A stretch of DNA of 64,000 nucleotides, from assembly GCF_030167925.1 (NCBI RefSeq), contig NZ_JASKUT010000001.1, positions 4,052,501 to 4,116,500 of the forward strand, in the 5' to 3' direction. Made by a program: the position numbers and the translations under genes. The notes under the pieces are model-generated. The model made no database searches, was not told where the DNA came from, and saw nothing but the letters and a program-made list of their open reading frames with translations. This DNA is from Paenibacillus silviterrae (GTDB lineage Bacteria; Bacillota; Bacilli; Paenibacillales; NBRC-103111). Of the stretch, positions 16,631 through 25,698 are shown one piece after another (position 1 is the stretch's first letter; each line of letters begins with the position of its first letter).

Positions 16631-17764
16631 ATGAGAATTAACCACAATATCGCAGCTCTTAACACTCACCGTCAACTGAACACTGCAGCAGGAGCACAAT
16701 CCAAATCCATGGAAAAACTGTCTTCCGGCCTTCGTATCAACCGCGCCGGCGACGATGCAGCAGGTTTGGCAATTTCCGAGAAAATGCGTGGCCAGATTCG
16801 TGGTTTGGACATGGCTTCCAAGAACGCTCAAGACGGAATCTCTTTGATCCAAACAGCTGAGGGTGCATTGAACGAGACTCACTCCATCCTGCAGCGTATG
16901 CGTGAGCTGGCAGTACAATCGGCAAATGATACGAATACCGATACAGACCGTGCAGAACTTCAAAAAGAAGTTGACCAATTGATTCAAGAGATCGATCGTA
17001 TCGCTAATACAACCGAGTTCAATACGAAGAAACTTCTCAATGGCAACCTGAGCGGTGTTAATAACGCAGCTCAATCCACAACCTTTAATGAAGTTTCTGA
17101 TAAAACTGTATTTACAGCAGTTGCTGTTGGTACAACAATCTCTGCTGACTCGTCGTACAACGTTAAGATTACCGGTGCAAATACTGGTGCAGTTACTTAC
17201 ACAGTAACTATTACTGATCAAACAGGAGCAACAACTACAGCGAGTGTTGCTGCTACTGGAGGCGCTATAACAGTTGGTCAATCTTCTGTTACAATCGGTG
17301 CGTTGGGAACTGAAGACATCGGCAAGGAAGCTACGCTTACACAGCGGGTGGCGGTAGAAGATAACACTGATACTTCCTTGACTTATCAGATCGGGGCAAA
17401 CTCCTCTCAGACTATGAATGTATCCATTGAGAACATGAGTTCTAGTGCTCTGAAAGTGAGTTCTGTGAAGGTAACATCCGCGGGTGCTGCAGAAGCTTCT
17501 ATTTCTGCAATTAACAAGGCAATTGAGGATGTTTCTGCACAACGTTCTAAGCTGGGGGCATTCCAGAATCGCTTGGAACACACAATTAATAACTTGGGTG
17601 CTTCTTCCGAGAACTTGACAGCTGCAGAGTCTCGTGTGCGTGATGTAGACATGGCGAAGGAAATGATGGAGTCCACGAAGAACGGAATTCTTTCTCAAGC
17701 TGCTCAGGCAATGCTTGCACAAGCTAATCAACAGCCACAAGGCGTACTGCAACTACTTCGTTAA
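16631..17764 (+). CDS. hag: Flagellin, main filament protein
   Basis: The 377-residue flagellin has the canonical N-terminal D0/D1 ([16 protein letters not shown], then [17 protein letters not shown]). Its surface-exposed variable region is residues about 140-285, followed by a C-terminal D1/D0 ending in QGVLQLLR. The variable region is very rich in Thr, Ser, Ala and Val, giving many candidate O-glycosylation sites, which fits the two glycosyltransferase genes immediately downstream. The gene has its own sigma-D promoter, CsrA-controlled leader and terminator. Confidence 0.98.
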   Translation: MRINHNIAALNTHRQLNTAAGAQSKSMEKLSSGLRINRAGDDAAGLAISEKMRGQIRGLDMASKNAQDGISLIQTAEGALNETHSILQRMRELAVQSANDTNTDTDRAELQKEVDQLIQEIDRIANTTEFNTKKLLNGNLSGVNNAAQSTTFNEVSDKTVFTAVAVGTTISADSSYNVKITGANTGAVTYTVTITDQTGATTTASVAATGGAITVGQSSVTIGALGTEDIGKEATLTQRVAVEDNTDTSLTYQIGANSSQTMNVSIENMSSSALKVSSVKVTSAGAAEASISAINKAIEDVSAQRSKLGAFQNRLEHTINNLGASSENLTAAESRVRDVDMAKEMMESTKNGILSQAAQAMLAQANQQPQGVLQLLR

Positions 17765-17786
17765 TCGAAGGTTAGTAAATAAAATA

Positions 17787-17822
17787 AAAAGGGCCGGCTA
17801 ATTTAATTAGTCGGCCTTTTTT
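17787..17822 (+). terminator. Rho-independent terminator of hag
   Basis: GGCCGGCTAATT at 17792-17803 pairs with AATTAGTCGGCC at 17805-17816, with one G-T pair. It is preceded by A residues and followed by six T residues, so it could work in both directions. Confidence 0.92.
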
Positions 17823-17840
17823 AAGAACGGGGATATGATT

Positions 17841-18170
17841 ATGAGAAGTGAGTTGGCTGAACTTAAATCTAGTTTTAAATTTTTAATTCAAAATCTGATT
17901 ACAAGAATAGATGAAATTTGTAATGACCTTGAGAGTGATGATGTTGATAGACTTATTTTCTGGATTGAGGACTTATCTGTATTAACAGAGAGTATGGTTA
18001 TTTTATCTCAAAATAAAGAAGTAGAAATTGACGTTGCATTATTTAATGAGAAGGTGGAAATGTTATTAAACAAGTTTGAGGATCAGGATTATATTTATGT
18101 AGCAGATATCTTAAAGTTTGAAATTAAACCTTTATTAACATATTGGGATGGATGTATAATACATGACTAA
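17841..18170 (+). CDS. Small acidic helical protein of unknown function, coupled to a glycosyltransferase gene
   Basis: The 109-residue product starts at ATG 17841, eight bases after GGGG; ATG 17835 is too close to that site. It is AT-rich, acidic and predicted helical (SELAELKSSFKFLIQNLITR, and two further amphipathic segments), without signal peptide or membrane helix. It overlaps the next gene by eight bases, suggesting translational coupling and a role alongside the glycosyltransferase. The family is not recognised; an export-chaperone-like or adaptor role is speculation from size and position. Confidence 0.65.
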   Translation: MRSELAELKSSFKFLIQNLITRIDEICNDLESDDVDRLIFWIEDLSVLTESMVILSQNKEVEIDVALFNEKVEMLLNKFEDQDYIYVADILKFEIKPLLTYWDGCIIHD

Positions 18171-20103
18171 GAAATTAAGTATTTGTATGATAGTAAAGGA
18201 TGAAGAAAAGAATCTACCCAGATGCCTAGATAGTCTCTCCTTGCTACTAGACAAACCATATACTGAACTAATAATTGTTGACACCGGTTCTAAAGATAAG
18301 ACTGTTGATATTGCCAAATGTTATACAGATCGGGTCTATTACCATGAATGGAATGGAAATTTCTCCTCAATGAGAAATATTTCAATTTCTTATGCTGTCG
18401 GGGAATGGATTTTCATTATAGATGCGGACGAAGAATTAGAGACACCCGAGATTGTATCTGATTTATTCGAAAGTGATGTGTTAAATAAATATAATACTGT
18501 CCAAGTCAAAGAGAGAAATTTAGTTTCTGTAAATAATCAAAAATTTATTAATCATGTTCAGGAAAGGTTATTTAAAAATGACGGTTCCTTCAAATACGAA
18601 GGGTCAGTTCATAATCAACCCTTATTTAGAGAACCTATTCTACAAACGGAAATATGGCTAATGCATTATGGTTATGTAAATGAAGATAAACAATTAATGA
18701 ACAAAAAGTTTGAACGCACTGCGGCCATTTTAAAAAAGGAATTGCAAAAGGATCCAGATAATATATACTATCGCTTTCAACTAAGCAGATCGTATGCTAT
18801 GACGCAAGATTTTTTATCAGCCTATAAAGAGGTGAAGCATGCATATCATACTCTAATGAAAAAAAATAAAAATCTAATTGTCCAACATTACTATGTGTTT
18901 GGTGAATTTGCACGTATGAGCTTTAATGTTAATAGATATAATGAAACCATTCAAATCTGTGATGAAGGCATGAATTATAAAAAGAACAGTTTAGATTTAT
19001 GCTTCTTTAAGGGTCACGCGCAGCTCTTACTGAATAGAACGCAAGAAGGTATTCAAACCTTAATTCAATACTTAAACATTGCAGTGAAATATTGGAATAA
19101 AGAAATAAAGCAAACGTCAAAGGATTCTGTCGAACTATACTCGTTAGACGAGCCTTCTTATAATACTTCTTTGGATAGAGTAATCACGATTATTTATCAA
19201 AGAAAAAATCTTGAAAAGGCTGATAGTTCAAGTTCAATAAATAAACAGTTCTTTGAGTATATAAGACATGTTAGTAATAATAGCCTTAAATACAATTTAT
19301 TAATTAAGGTAGCATTCTATATTCTCGATTACAATAGTTTGTATGAGACATATATGGCTTTATCCAATGAAGAAAAGCTTTTATTTATAACCCAATTAGA
19401 AATTCTCAAAAAAGATATAACAATGGTAGAAAGAACAAAAATTGAAGAAGTGTTCTCTAATGCTGACAATAATTATGCTCTATTAAATAAACTTCGGACT
19501 GCTAGTGAAATTAAAGAAAAACAACGATGGTTATCGTTATTTTTGAATAAATTTAGCTTAAATGATTTGCCCCGAGAGCAAGTTATTGAGTTAATGATAT
19601 TCTTTATTAACTTTGGGGATATTAAGAAGTTATTAAAACAATATGACAACCAAACTGTAAAAAATATAGTAATTCACTTAGTTGAACATGAAAATAAGGA
19701 AGAACTATTCGTTAATATACTTAGTAATGAACTGAACATTCCAGATTATCAAAATTTAAGATTATATATATCTATTGCAAATATAATGCTGCTTCGCTCC
19801 ATTGAAAAGAACAATAATATCGATTTTATAGATGCTGATTTATTTAATAAATTTTTAATTTACGTTAATAAAGGTATTGAATATATTACTTGTTTGTATA
19901 ATTTAGAGCGGATTAGGATTACGTATGAAACGTTAACGAATAATGATGATAAATTTTTTTGTATAATGTATCTGGCGAATAACTGTTTTCTTAAGGGAGA
20001 TACACGAAATTTCCACAAATATATATTAGAAGCCACCAATGAATATCCACATTTTTCAACATTGTTGAAAAGTTATGTATTGAATATGCTAAAAAATGAT
20101 TAA
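18163..20103 (+). CDS. Family 2 glycosyltransferase with TPR-like repeats, probable flagellin glycosyltransferase
   Basis: The 646-residue protein starts with a SunS-like GT-A domain: SICMIVKDEEKNLPRCLDSL at the N terminus, IIVDTGSKDKT near residue 45, and metal-binding DAD at 87-89 within FIIDADEE. TPR-like helical repeats follow (about 170-310), with a long AT-coded helical C-terminal half that I do not recognise. Related TPR-linked GT2 enzymes transfer sugars to protein Ser, Thr or Cys. Its place directly after hag and beside sugar-nucleotide genes points to flagellin as acceptor. Base composition is far more AT-rich than flanking core genes, a sign of acquisition. Confidence 0.85.
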   Translation: MTKKLSICMIVKDEEKNLPRCLDSLSLLLDKPYTELIIVDTGSKDKTVDIAKCYTDRVYYHEWNGNFSSMRNISISYAVGEWIFIIDADEELETPEIVSDLFESDVLNKYNTVQVKERNLVSVNNQKFINHVQERLFKNDGSFKYEGSVHNQPLFREPILQTEIWLMHYGYVNEDKQLMNKKFERTAAILKKELQKDPDNIYYRFQLSRSYAMTQDFLSAYKEVKHAYHTLMKKNKNLIVQHYYVFGEFARMSFNVNRYNETIQICDEGMNYKKNSLDLCFFKGHAQLLLNRTQEGIQTLIQYLNIAVKYWNKEIKQTSKDSVELYSLDEPSYNTSLDRVITIIYQRKNLEKADSSSSINKQFFEYIRHVSNNSLKYNLLIKVAFYILDYNSLYETYMALSNEEKLLFITQLEILKKDITMVERTKIEEVFSNADNNYALLNKLRTASEIKEKQRWLSLFLNKFSLNDLPREQVIELMIFFINFGDIKKLLKQYDNQTVKNIVIHLVEHENKEELFVNILSNELNIPDYQNLRLYISIANIMLLRSIEKNNNIDFIDADLFNKFLIYVNKGIEYITCLYNLERIRITYETLTNNDDKFFCIMYLANNCFLKGDTRNFHKYILEATNEYPHFSTLLKSYVLNMLKND

Positions 20104-20131
20104 ATTTGTTTCTTTTAGTAAGGAGAAAACT

Positions 20132-22849
20132 ATGACAGCTAATCCTAACGAGCAATTAAAACATAAGGTTGAAAACCTGATAAACAAAGGTTTTGTAAAG
20201 GAAGCTGAAGACATTTTAGATAAATATAGTTCTAGGTTTGAGGAGGACCAATGGTTAATAACCACGAAATCAGTAATACATGTTTATAAAGGCGATTTGT
20301 TGAATGCAAAGGTTTTATTGCAAAATGCCTTGGTTAAGTACCCATTTAATGCGAATATTTTGTTTAACTTAGCGTATATTAATGAGCTATTACAAAATTA
20401 CCAAGAAGCATATGATTTTTACCTAGATGCTAATTATGTTTTAAACGAACTCGAGAAAGATGCTGCCCAAAGTGCTATATTAAATCTAAAAAAAACAGTT
20501 GATAATATAATAGAAAAGCAGAGGGTGGCGATATTTTGCAAACCTGGCTTAGATAATTTTATTGATGCTATTGTTTCTGGGCTTGAAAGTGAATATAGAG
20601 TGAAGAAAATTTTGGTTAATTCTACCGAGCAAATAGATCAAGGGATGGACTGGGCTGATATATGTTGGTTTGAATGGTGTGATGAGTTAGTAATTTATGC
20701 AAGTAAAAAGGAAAAGGACTTTAATAAGAAAATATTATGCCGTTTGCATAGCTATGAGGCATTTACTGAATATATAAAAAAGGTTAATTGGCCTAATATT
20801 GATAAAGTAATTTTTGTTGCTGAGCATATTAGGGATTACGTTCTTGAGCAAGAATCCTCATTAAGTAAACTTCAAACCGCTGTAATACCAAACGGAATTG
20901 ATATTTCAAAGTTTTCATTTACTGACAGAAAAAAGGGATACAATATAGCATATGTCGGATACATCAATTATAAAAAGGGACCGATGATGTTATTGCAGGC
21001 CTTTAAGGCCATATATGATCAGGATTCGAGATATAAACTTTATATTGCAGGTCAATTTCAAGATCCGAGATATGTACTTTATTTTAGGCAAATGATTGAT
21101 GAACTTGGGTTAAAGCATAATGTCATTTTTGATGGTTGGCAGGCTGATGTTAATGGTTGGTTAGAAGATAAACAATATATCCTATCTAGCAGCGTATTAG
21201 AGGGGATGCCCGTAGGCATTATGGAAGCAATGGCTAAAGGTATTCAACCTTTGATTCATAATTTTGTTGGTGCCAGGAAGATTTACACTGCTGAATATAT
21301 TTGGAATACACCGGGGGATTGCGTTAGCTTAATTACTAAACACGAGTACAACTCAACAAAGTATAGAAAGTTTATCGAGAACAATTATTCACTAGAAAAA
21401 CAGTTGGACAGAATAAAAGATCTTTTTCGAAATATATCGCAAATTAATACACTAGATATTGCAAAGCGTATATTTATGACTAACCCGGACAACTTGCTAA
21501 ACACAGAAAATTACTTTAATCATTTGTTAAGAAACAAGGAAGAAGAAGAATTTGTCAATAATCTAGAAAGCTGGTTCATGAGTAGCAATTTACCAATCAC
21601 CCCGCGGTTTAGATTTTTTTATAATAATTTATACCGAAAATTTTCGAATTATAATAGGTTTAAGTATTTAACTCCTCGTCCATATGAGAAAATGCTACAA
21701 ATAAGCGAAGAGTTGTTTCAAAATAAACAAAGTATTAATTCATATGAAGATACAAGCAATAGAGAATTTACAAAAGTTATGATTATACTCCATGGATTAG
21801 ATTTTGAACAAAGTGTTACTCAGTTTTTCATAAAATTCCTAGAAAATAGTAGAAGTAAACAGTTTAAATATTATGTCTGTTCAGTACTAACCAAAGCTGA
21901 GTTTAATCATTACGAAAAGACCATTCAATTTTTTGATGAACACGAAATAGAATATTTCATTCCTGAAAAAGCATTATATGAAGAACGTCTTGAAGAAATC
22001 ACTTTTTATTTTGATGGAATTAGACCTGACGTTTCTTTTTTTCAAACATTCTATTTTGCTCCTATAAATATCTTACTATATCCTATGATCAAAAAATTTA
22101 GTAAAACACTAGGTAGAGTAGTACTACAACAAAGTGAACCTTTCTTAGACGAAAAATTAGACTTTTTATTCTATTATATAACGGATGATAAAACAGTAAC
22201 CGGTAAAAGTATATTTACTACACCGTGGCCAATAGATACTCAAAAAATCAACAAGAATTTCAATATTCGTGAAAAGCTAGATATTAGAGTTCAAGATAAA
22301 ATAATGATTTCCATTGGTCGTGAAGTGTTATTTAATAACAAATCCTTTTGGGATTTTGTGATACGGGTTATTACTGAAAACCCTGTCACTTATGTCGTTT
22401 TTGGCTGCACTTATGAGAGATATAAGGACTGGATTCCTGAACAATTAATTAAAGATAAAAAGATATTTCTAATTGATTTTGATCCAGATGCTACAGGATA
22501 CTTGAAAAGTTGCGATTTATTTTTAAATTCATTTCCGACAGGCGGCGGGTTAACTATCGCGGAAGCATATTATGCAAACGTTCCATTGATATCCTTCTAT
22601 GAAAGAAACGAATATCCTATGTCTCCAGAGGAAATTGGATATCTGATTCCAGGAGTGTTCTACAAAGATTGCAGTATTATTTTTCCTGCAATTGGGGATT
22701 TCCGCAATCTGTACATTTTAACACAGCAGGTAATTATTGATCCAAGTACAATTCAAGATAAACGAAGACTAAATCCTCAATTGTTAGAACCTCACGTTTT
22801 CGTTGAAGAAGCTGAGAAATTTCTAGCAGATATACTTGCAAGAATTTAA
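20132..22849 (+). CDS. Large glycosyltransferase with N-terminal TPR and apparently two GT-B-type regions
   Basis: ATG 20132 with AAGGAGAAAAC upstream is preferred over ATG 20096. The 905-residue product begins with TPR-like helices (1-130). A GT4/GT1-like region (about 135-440) follows, with VIPNGIDISKFSF, NIAYVGYINYKKGP and SSSVLEGMPVGIMEAMAKG. A second half (about 530-905) has a GT-B C-domain look: IMISIGREVLFNNKSFW near 729, then SFPTGGGLTIAEAYYANVPL, which recalls O-GlcNAc-transferase-like enzymes. It could add two sugars in sequence or one half may be a specificity domain. It is AT-rich like its neighbour and probably co-transcribed with it. Confidence 0.85.
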   Translation: MTANPNEQLKHKVENLINKGFVKEAEDILDKYSSRFEEDQWLITTKSVIHVYKGDLLNAKVLLQNALVKYPFNANILFNLAYINELLQNYQEAYDFYLDANYVLNELEKDAAQSAILNLKKTVDNIIEKQRVAIFCKPGLDNFIDAIVSGLESEYRVKKILVNSTEQIDQGMDWADICWFEWCDELVIYASKKEKDFNKKILCRLHSYEAFTEYIKKVNWPNIDKVIFVAEHIRDYVLEQESSLSKLQTAVIPNGIDISKFSFTDRKKGYNIAYVGYINYKKGPMMLLQAFKAIYDQDSRYKLYIAGQFQDPRYVLYFRQMIDELGLKHNVIFDGWQADVNGWLEDKQYILSSSVLEGMPVGIMEAMAKGIQPLIHNFVGARKIYTAEYIWNTPGDCVSLITKHEYNSTKYRKFIENNYSLEKQLDRIKDLFRNISQINTLDIAKRIFMTNPDNLLNTENYFNHLLRNKEEEEFVNNLESWFMSSNLPITPRFRFFYNNLYRKFSNYNRFKYLTPRPYEKMLQISEELFQNKQSINSYEDTSNREFTKVMIILHGLDFEQSVTQFFIKFLENSRSKQFKYYVCSVLTKAEFNHYEKTIQFFDEHEIEYFIPEKALYEERLEEITFYFDGIRPDVSFFQTFYFAPINILLYPMIKKFSKTLGRVVLQQSEPFLDEKLDFLFYYITDDKTVTGKSIFTTPWPIDTQKINKNFNIREKLDIRVQDKIMISIGREVLFNNKSFWDFVIRVITENPVTYVVFGCTYERYKDWIPEQLIKDKKIFLIDFDPDATGYLKSCDLFLNSFPTGGGLTIAEAYYANVPLISFYERNEYPMSPEEIGYLIPGVFYKDCSIIFPAIGDFRNLYILTQQVIIDPSTIQDKRRLNPQLLEPHVFVEEAEKFLADILARI

Positions 22850-22861
22850 TAGTATATCCTA

Positions 22862-22898
22862 CCAAGGAGCATGGTTATATATAGTGAGTGCTCCTTGG
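22862..22898 (+). terminator. Hairpin after the glycosyltransferase gene
   Basis: A perfect 10-bp stem (CCAAGGAGCA with TGCTCCTTGG) with a 17-base loop. It is followed by only a weak T-rich stretch, so it is either an imperfect terminator or an mRNA 3' stabiliser. Confidence 0.6.
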
Positions 22899-22946
22899 GA
22901 TTCTTGTAAAGATTGGGAATGTTTATTATTTTTAGAGACAACGATA

Positions 22947-22980
22947 GCCTAATTATCCGTAAAACGGAAGTTAGGCTTTT
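22947..22980 (+). terminator. Second terminator-like hairpin before the sugar-nucleotide cluster
   Basis: AGCCTAA pairs with TTAGGCT and an inner CCGT pairs with ACGG. Four T residues end the structure. Together with the hairpin at 22862 it isolates the glycosyltransferase unit from the sigma-D promoter just downstream. Confidence 0.7.
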
Positions 22981-22994
22981 AACTCTTATAGTGA

Positions 22995-23022
22995 TAAAAA
23001 AAGCTGCTTTAAGAACCGATAT
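22995..23022 (+). promoter_or_regulatory. Sigma-D type promoter in front of the sugar-nucleotide cluster
   Basis: TAAA at 22995-22998, a 16-base spacer and ACCGATAT at 23015-23022. The -35, the spacing and the -10 are identical to those of the flaG promoter in this window. It lies 49 bases before the first gene of the cluster and places sugar synthesis under flagellar control. Confidence 0.75.
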
Positions 23023-23071
23023 AAAAATATAGTTACAAAATGATATTTTTCGACAGGAAGGACCATTCGTC

Positions 23072-24154
23072 ATGATTTATATAGCAAAAGTGTCGCTTGG
23101 AGAAGAAGAAAAGGCAGCAGTGAACGCAGTTATGGACTCTGGAATGATTGCTTGCGGGGATGTAGTAAAGCATTTTGAGGAGGAGTTTTCTAAATACATC
23201 GGGGCTGATTACGGGATTGCGACTACCTCGGGAACGACAGCTCTTGAAGTAGCTCTCAGATCACTTGGCATTGGTCCTGGGGATAAGGTGCTTACTACAC
23301 CCTATTCCTTTATAGCTTCAACGAATGCCATCCTATACGTGGGGGCTACCCCAGTTTTTGCTGATATAGATGAGAATACCTTTACACTTGATTTTGAGCA
23401 AGTAGAGAAGTGTCTCAATGAACAAAGCGGGATTAAAGCACTATTAATTGTGCATCTGTTTGGGCGACCTTGTGACATGGATAGGATACAAGCAATAGTT
23501 AAGAAGTATAATATTATGCTTATTGAGGATTGCGCCCAAGCTCATGGGGCTACATGGAATAACAAAAGAATCGGTTCATTTGGAGATGCTGCAGCCTTTA
23601 GCTTTTACCCAACCAAGAACATGACGACGGGTGAAGGTGGCATGGTGTTAACAAATCATTCTTACGTAGCTGAGAACGCGCGTTTATTAATTAGTCATGG
23701 AATGAAAGTTCGATATTATCATGAATCGATTGGTTTTAATTACCGCATGACAAACATCGCTGCTGCAATAGGTTTGTGTCAATTAGCAAAACTGCCAACG
23801 ATGAATAATAATCGCTATAAGAATGCTGCATATTACATGGAGAACATAACAAATGATCAAATTATTAAGCCGGGACTAATTGAAGGACATGTATACCATC
23901 AATTTACCCTAAGAATTAGAAATTATAGTAGGGATCGTTTCATTGACCATATGAATCGACATCAAATTGGGTCAGGAATTTTTTATCCACTATCCATACC
24001 TGAGCAAGAGTGTTATAAAAAATTCCATTTCCAATCTAATTTCACTGTTACGGACCGGATCAAAAATGAGGTGGTTTCCATACCTGTCCATCCATTCCTT
24101 TCCGAGGAAGAGCTTGCTAGAGTGACGGGTGTAATAAATGACTTTACTGTATAA
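23072..24154 (+). CDS. DegT/DnrJ/EryC1-family sugar aminotransferase (first copy)
   Basis: A PLP-dependent enzyme that transfers an amino group to a keto-sugar nucleotide. The 360-residue length is typical. The cofactor-binding motif TTSGTTALEVALRSLG is near residue 55, the DCAQAHG segment near 155, and the PLP lysine is Lys182 in YPTKNMTTGEGGM. It heads the sigma-D-driven cluster and is followed by an acyltransferase and an oxidoreductase that would complete a 3-amino-3-deoxy sugar branch. It is a paralogue of the aminotransferase at 34364. The exact keto-sugar is not determined by sequence alone. Confidence 0.9.
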   Translation: MIYIAKVSLGEEEKAAVNAVMDSGMIACGDVVKHFEEEFSKYIGADYGIATTSGTTALEVALRSLGIGPGDKVLTTPYSFIASTNAILYVGATPVFADIDENTFTLDFEQVEKCLNEQSGIKALLIVHLFGRPCDMDRIQAIVKKYNIMLIEDCAQAHGATWNNKRIGSFGDAAAFSFYPTKNMTTGEGGMVLTNHSYVAENARLLISHGMKVRYYHESIGFNYRMTNIAAAIGLCQLAKLPTMNNNRYKNAAYYMENITNDQIIKPGLIEGHVYHQFTLRIRNYSRDRFIDHMNRHQIGSGIFYPLSIPEQECYKKFHFQSNFTVTDRIKNEVVSIPVHPFLSEEELARVTGVINDFTV

Positions 24155-24176
24155 CGGATAAGGGGGTACGAGTTTT

Positions 24177-24710
24177 ATGGAAAAGAATATATATATTCAT
24201 CAGTCTGCTTATGTATCCCAGCAAGCTCGCATCGGTTCGGGGACAAAGGTGTGGATCAATAGTCAAATACGTGAAAATGCGATTATCGGTTCCAACTGCA
24301 TTATCAGTAAAGACACATATATCGATTATGAGGTTACCATAGGTAATGGAGTAAAAATACAAAATGGTGTGTCTGTATATCATGGAGTCACTATTGAAGA
24401 TGATGTTTTTGTCGGCCCCAACGCAACCTTTACCAATGACTTCTATCCGAGATCCTTTAATAAAGAGTGGAAGGTTCATAACACCGTAATAAAAAAGGGT
24501 GCCTCGGTCGGTGCGAATGCAACCATCGTATGTGGTGTGGAGTTAGGGGAATATTGTATGGTCGGAGCGGGAAGTGTCGTGACAAGAACTGTCCCTCCAT
24601 ATGCCTTGGTTGTCGGCAATCCTGCTAGAATCGTGGGTTATGTGTGCAAATGTGGCCATAAGTTAGAGTATGGGGTCTGCTCACAATGTAAGCTTGAGAG
24701 GAGCGAGTGA
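24177..24710 (+). CDS. Left-handed beta-helix N-acyltransferase (first copy)
   Basis: The 177-residue protein consists of hexapeptide repeats ([30 protein letters not shown] and others) that form a left-handed beta helix, the fold of WbpD-like UDP-sugar N-acetyltransferases. [24 protein letters not shown] is the usual C-terminal signature. It ends with a short [15 protein letters not shown] zinc-ribbon-like tail shared with the copy at 33768. It probably acylates the amine made by the preceding aminotransferase. Confidence 0.9.
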   Translation: MEKNIYIHQSAYVSQQARIGSGTKVWINSQIRENAIIGSNCIISKDTYIDYEVTIGNGVKIQNGVSVYHGVTIEDDVFVGPNATFTNDFYPRSFNKEWKVHNTVIKKGASVGANATIVCGVELGEYCMVGAGSVVTRTVPPYALVVGNPARIVGYVCKCGHKLEYGVCSQCKLERSE

Positions 24711-24711
24711 C

Positions 24712-25698
24712 ATGAATATTGCACTTATCGGTTATGGCTACTGGGGACCAAATCTTGCCAGAAATATTATGGAGATCAATGCTGTCCGGTTAGTTGGCAT
24801 TTGTGAAATGAATCACTCGCGACTCGAACGGGCGAAATCCTTGTATGGCGACAGGGTACCGTTATACACGGATAATTATAAAACGCTTATCTCGAATCCT
24901 CAAGTTGACGCTGTTGTTATTGCTATCCAAACAGAACCTAGCTACCAAGTAGTCAAAGATGCACTTCAGGCAGGAAAGCATTGCTTTATAGAAAAGCCTA
25001 TCGCTTCCTCTGTAGAGAGAGCCGAAAATATTAAAATATTAGCGGAGCAAAAACGTTTGATCGTACATTGTGACCATATTATGGTTTTTAATCCCATTAT
25101 TCGGTATATCAAAAAAATGATTGATAATGCAGAAATTGGTCAGCTCATGTATATTGATATTTCAAGAATTAATTTAGGTCCAATACGTAAAGATGTCAAT
25201 GCGATGTTAGACCTTGCAGTTCATGATATTGCAGTTATTGATTATTTAACTGATGGTACTAAGCCAAATGAGCTATCAGCACTAGGGCAGGCGCTGTATG
25301 GCAAACAGGAGTCGATAACGTACCTGACTTTGAAGTATCCTGACTTTATTGCACATATTAAATCGAGTTGGGTTTCACCATTAAAGGAACGACGTACAAT
25401 GATCGCTGGTTCCAAGAAAATGGTAATTTTTGATGACGTCAAAGTGACGGAAAAACTAACGATATATGACCATGGCTTCGATGTAACGAGCTACGAGGAA
25501 TACGGTAATTATGAGGTAGAAACCAGGACTGGGGATATCTTCATACCGAATATTAAGTATGAAGATTCTTTAAGAAATAGTATATTGCACTTTATAGAAT
25601 GTGCGCAAAAAAAAATACCCTCGTTAACTGGACCAGATCATTCTCTTAGGGTAATGAATTTACTTGAGAACGCAATGAATAACATGAGGAAGTGCTAA
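24712..25698 (+). CDS. Gfo/Idh/MocA-family sugar-nucleotide oxidoreductase (first copy)
   Basis: ATG 24712 with GAGAGGAG upstream begins the protein directly at the Rossmann motif (IALIGYGYWGPN). The 328-residue enzyme should oxidise a sugar-nucleotide hydroxyl with NAD, and EKPIASS near residue 100 carries the conserved family lysine. In known pathways (WbpB, GnnA) such enzymes make the 3-keto sugar for the aminotransferase. It is a paralogue of the gene at 32822, so two related branches are encoded. The stop codon overlaps the start of the next gene. Confidence 0.9.
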   Translation: MNIALIGYGYWGPNLARNIMEINAVRLVGICEMNHSRLERAKSLYGDRVPLYTDNYKTLISNPQVDAVVIAIQTEPSYQVVKDALQAGKHCFIEKPIASSVERAENIKILAEQKRLIVHCDHIMVFNPIIRYIKKMIDNAEIGQLMYIDISRINLGPIRKDVNAMLDLAVHDIAVIDYLTDGTKPNELSALGQALYGKQESITYLTLKYPDFIAHIKSSWVSPLKERRTMIAGSKKMVIFDDVKVTEKLTIYDHGFDVTSYEEYGNYEVETRTGDIFIPNIKYEDSLRNSILHFIECAQKKIPSLTGPDHSLRVMNLLENAMNNMRKC

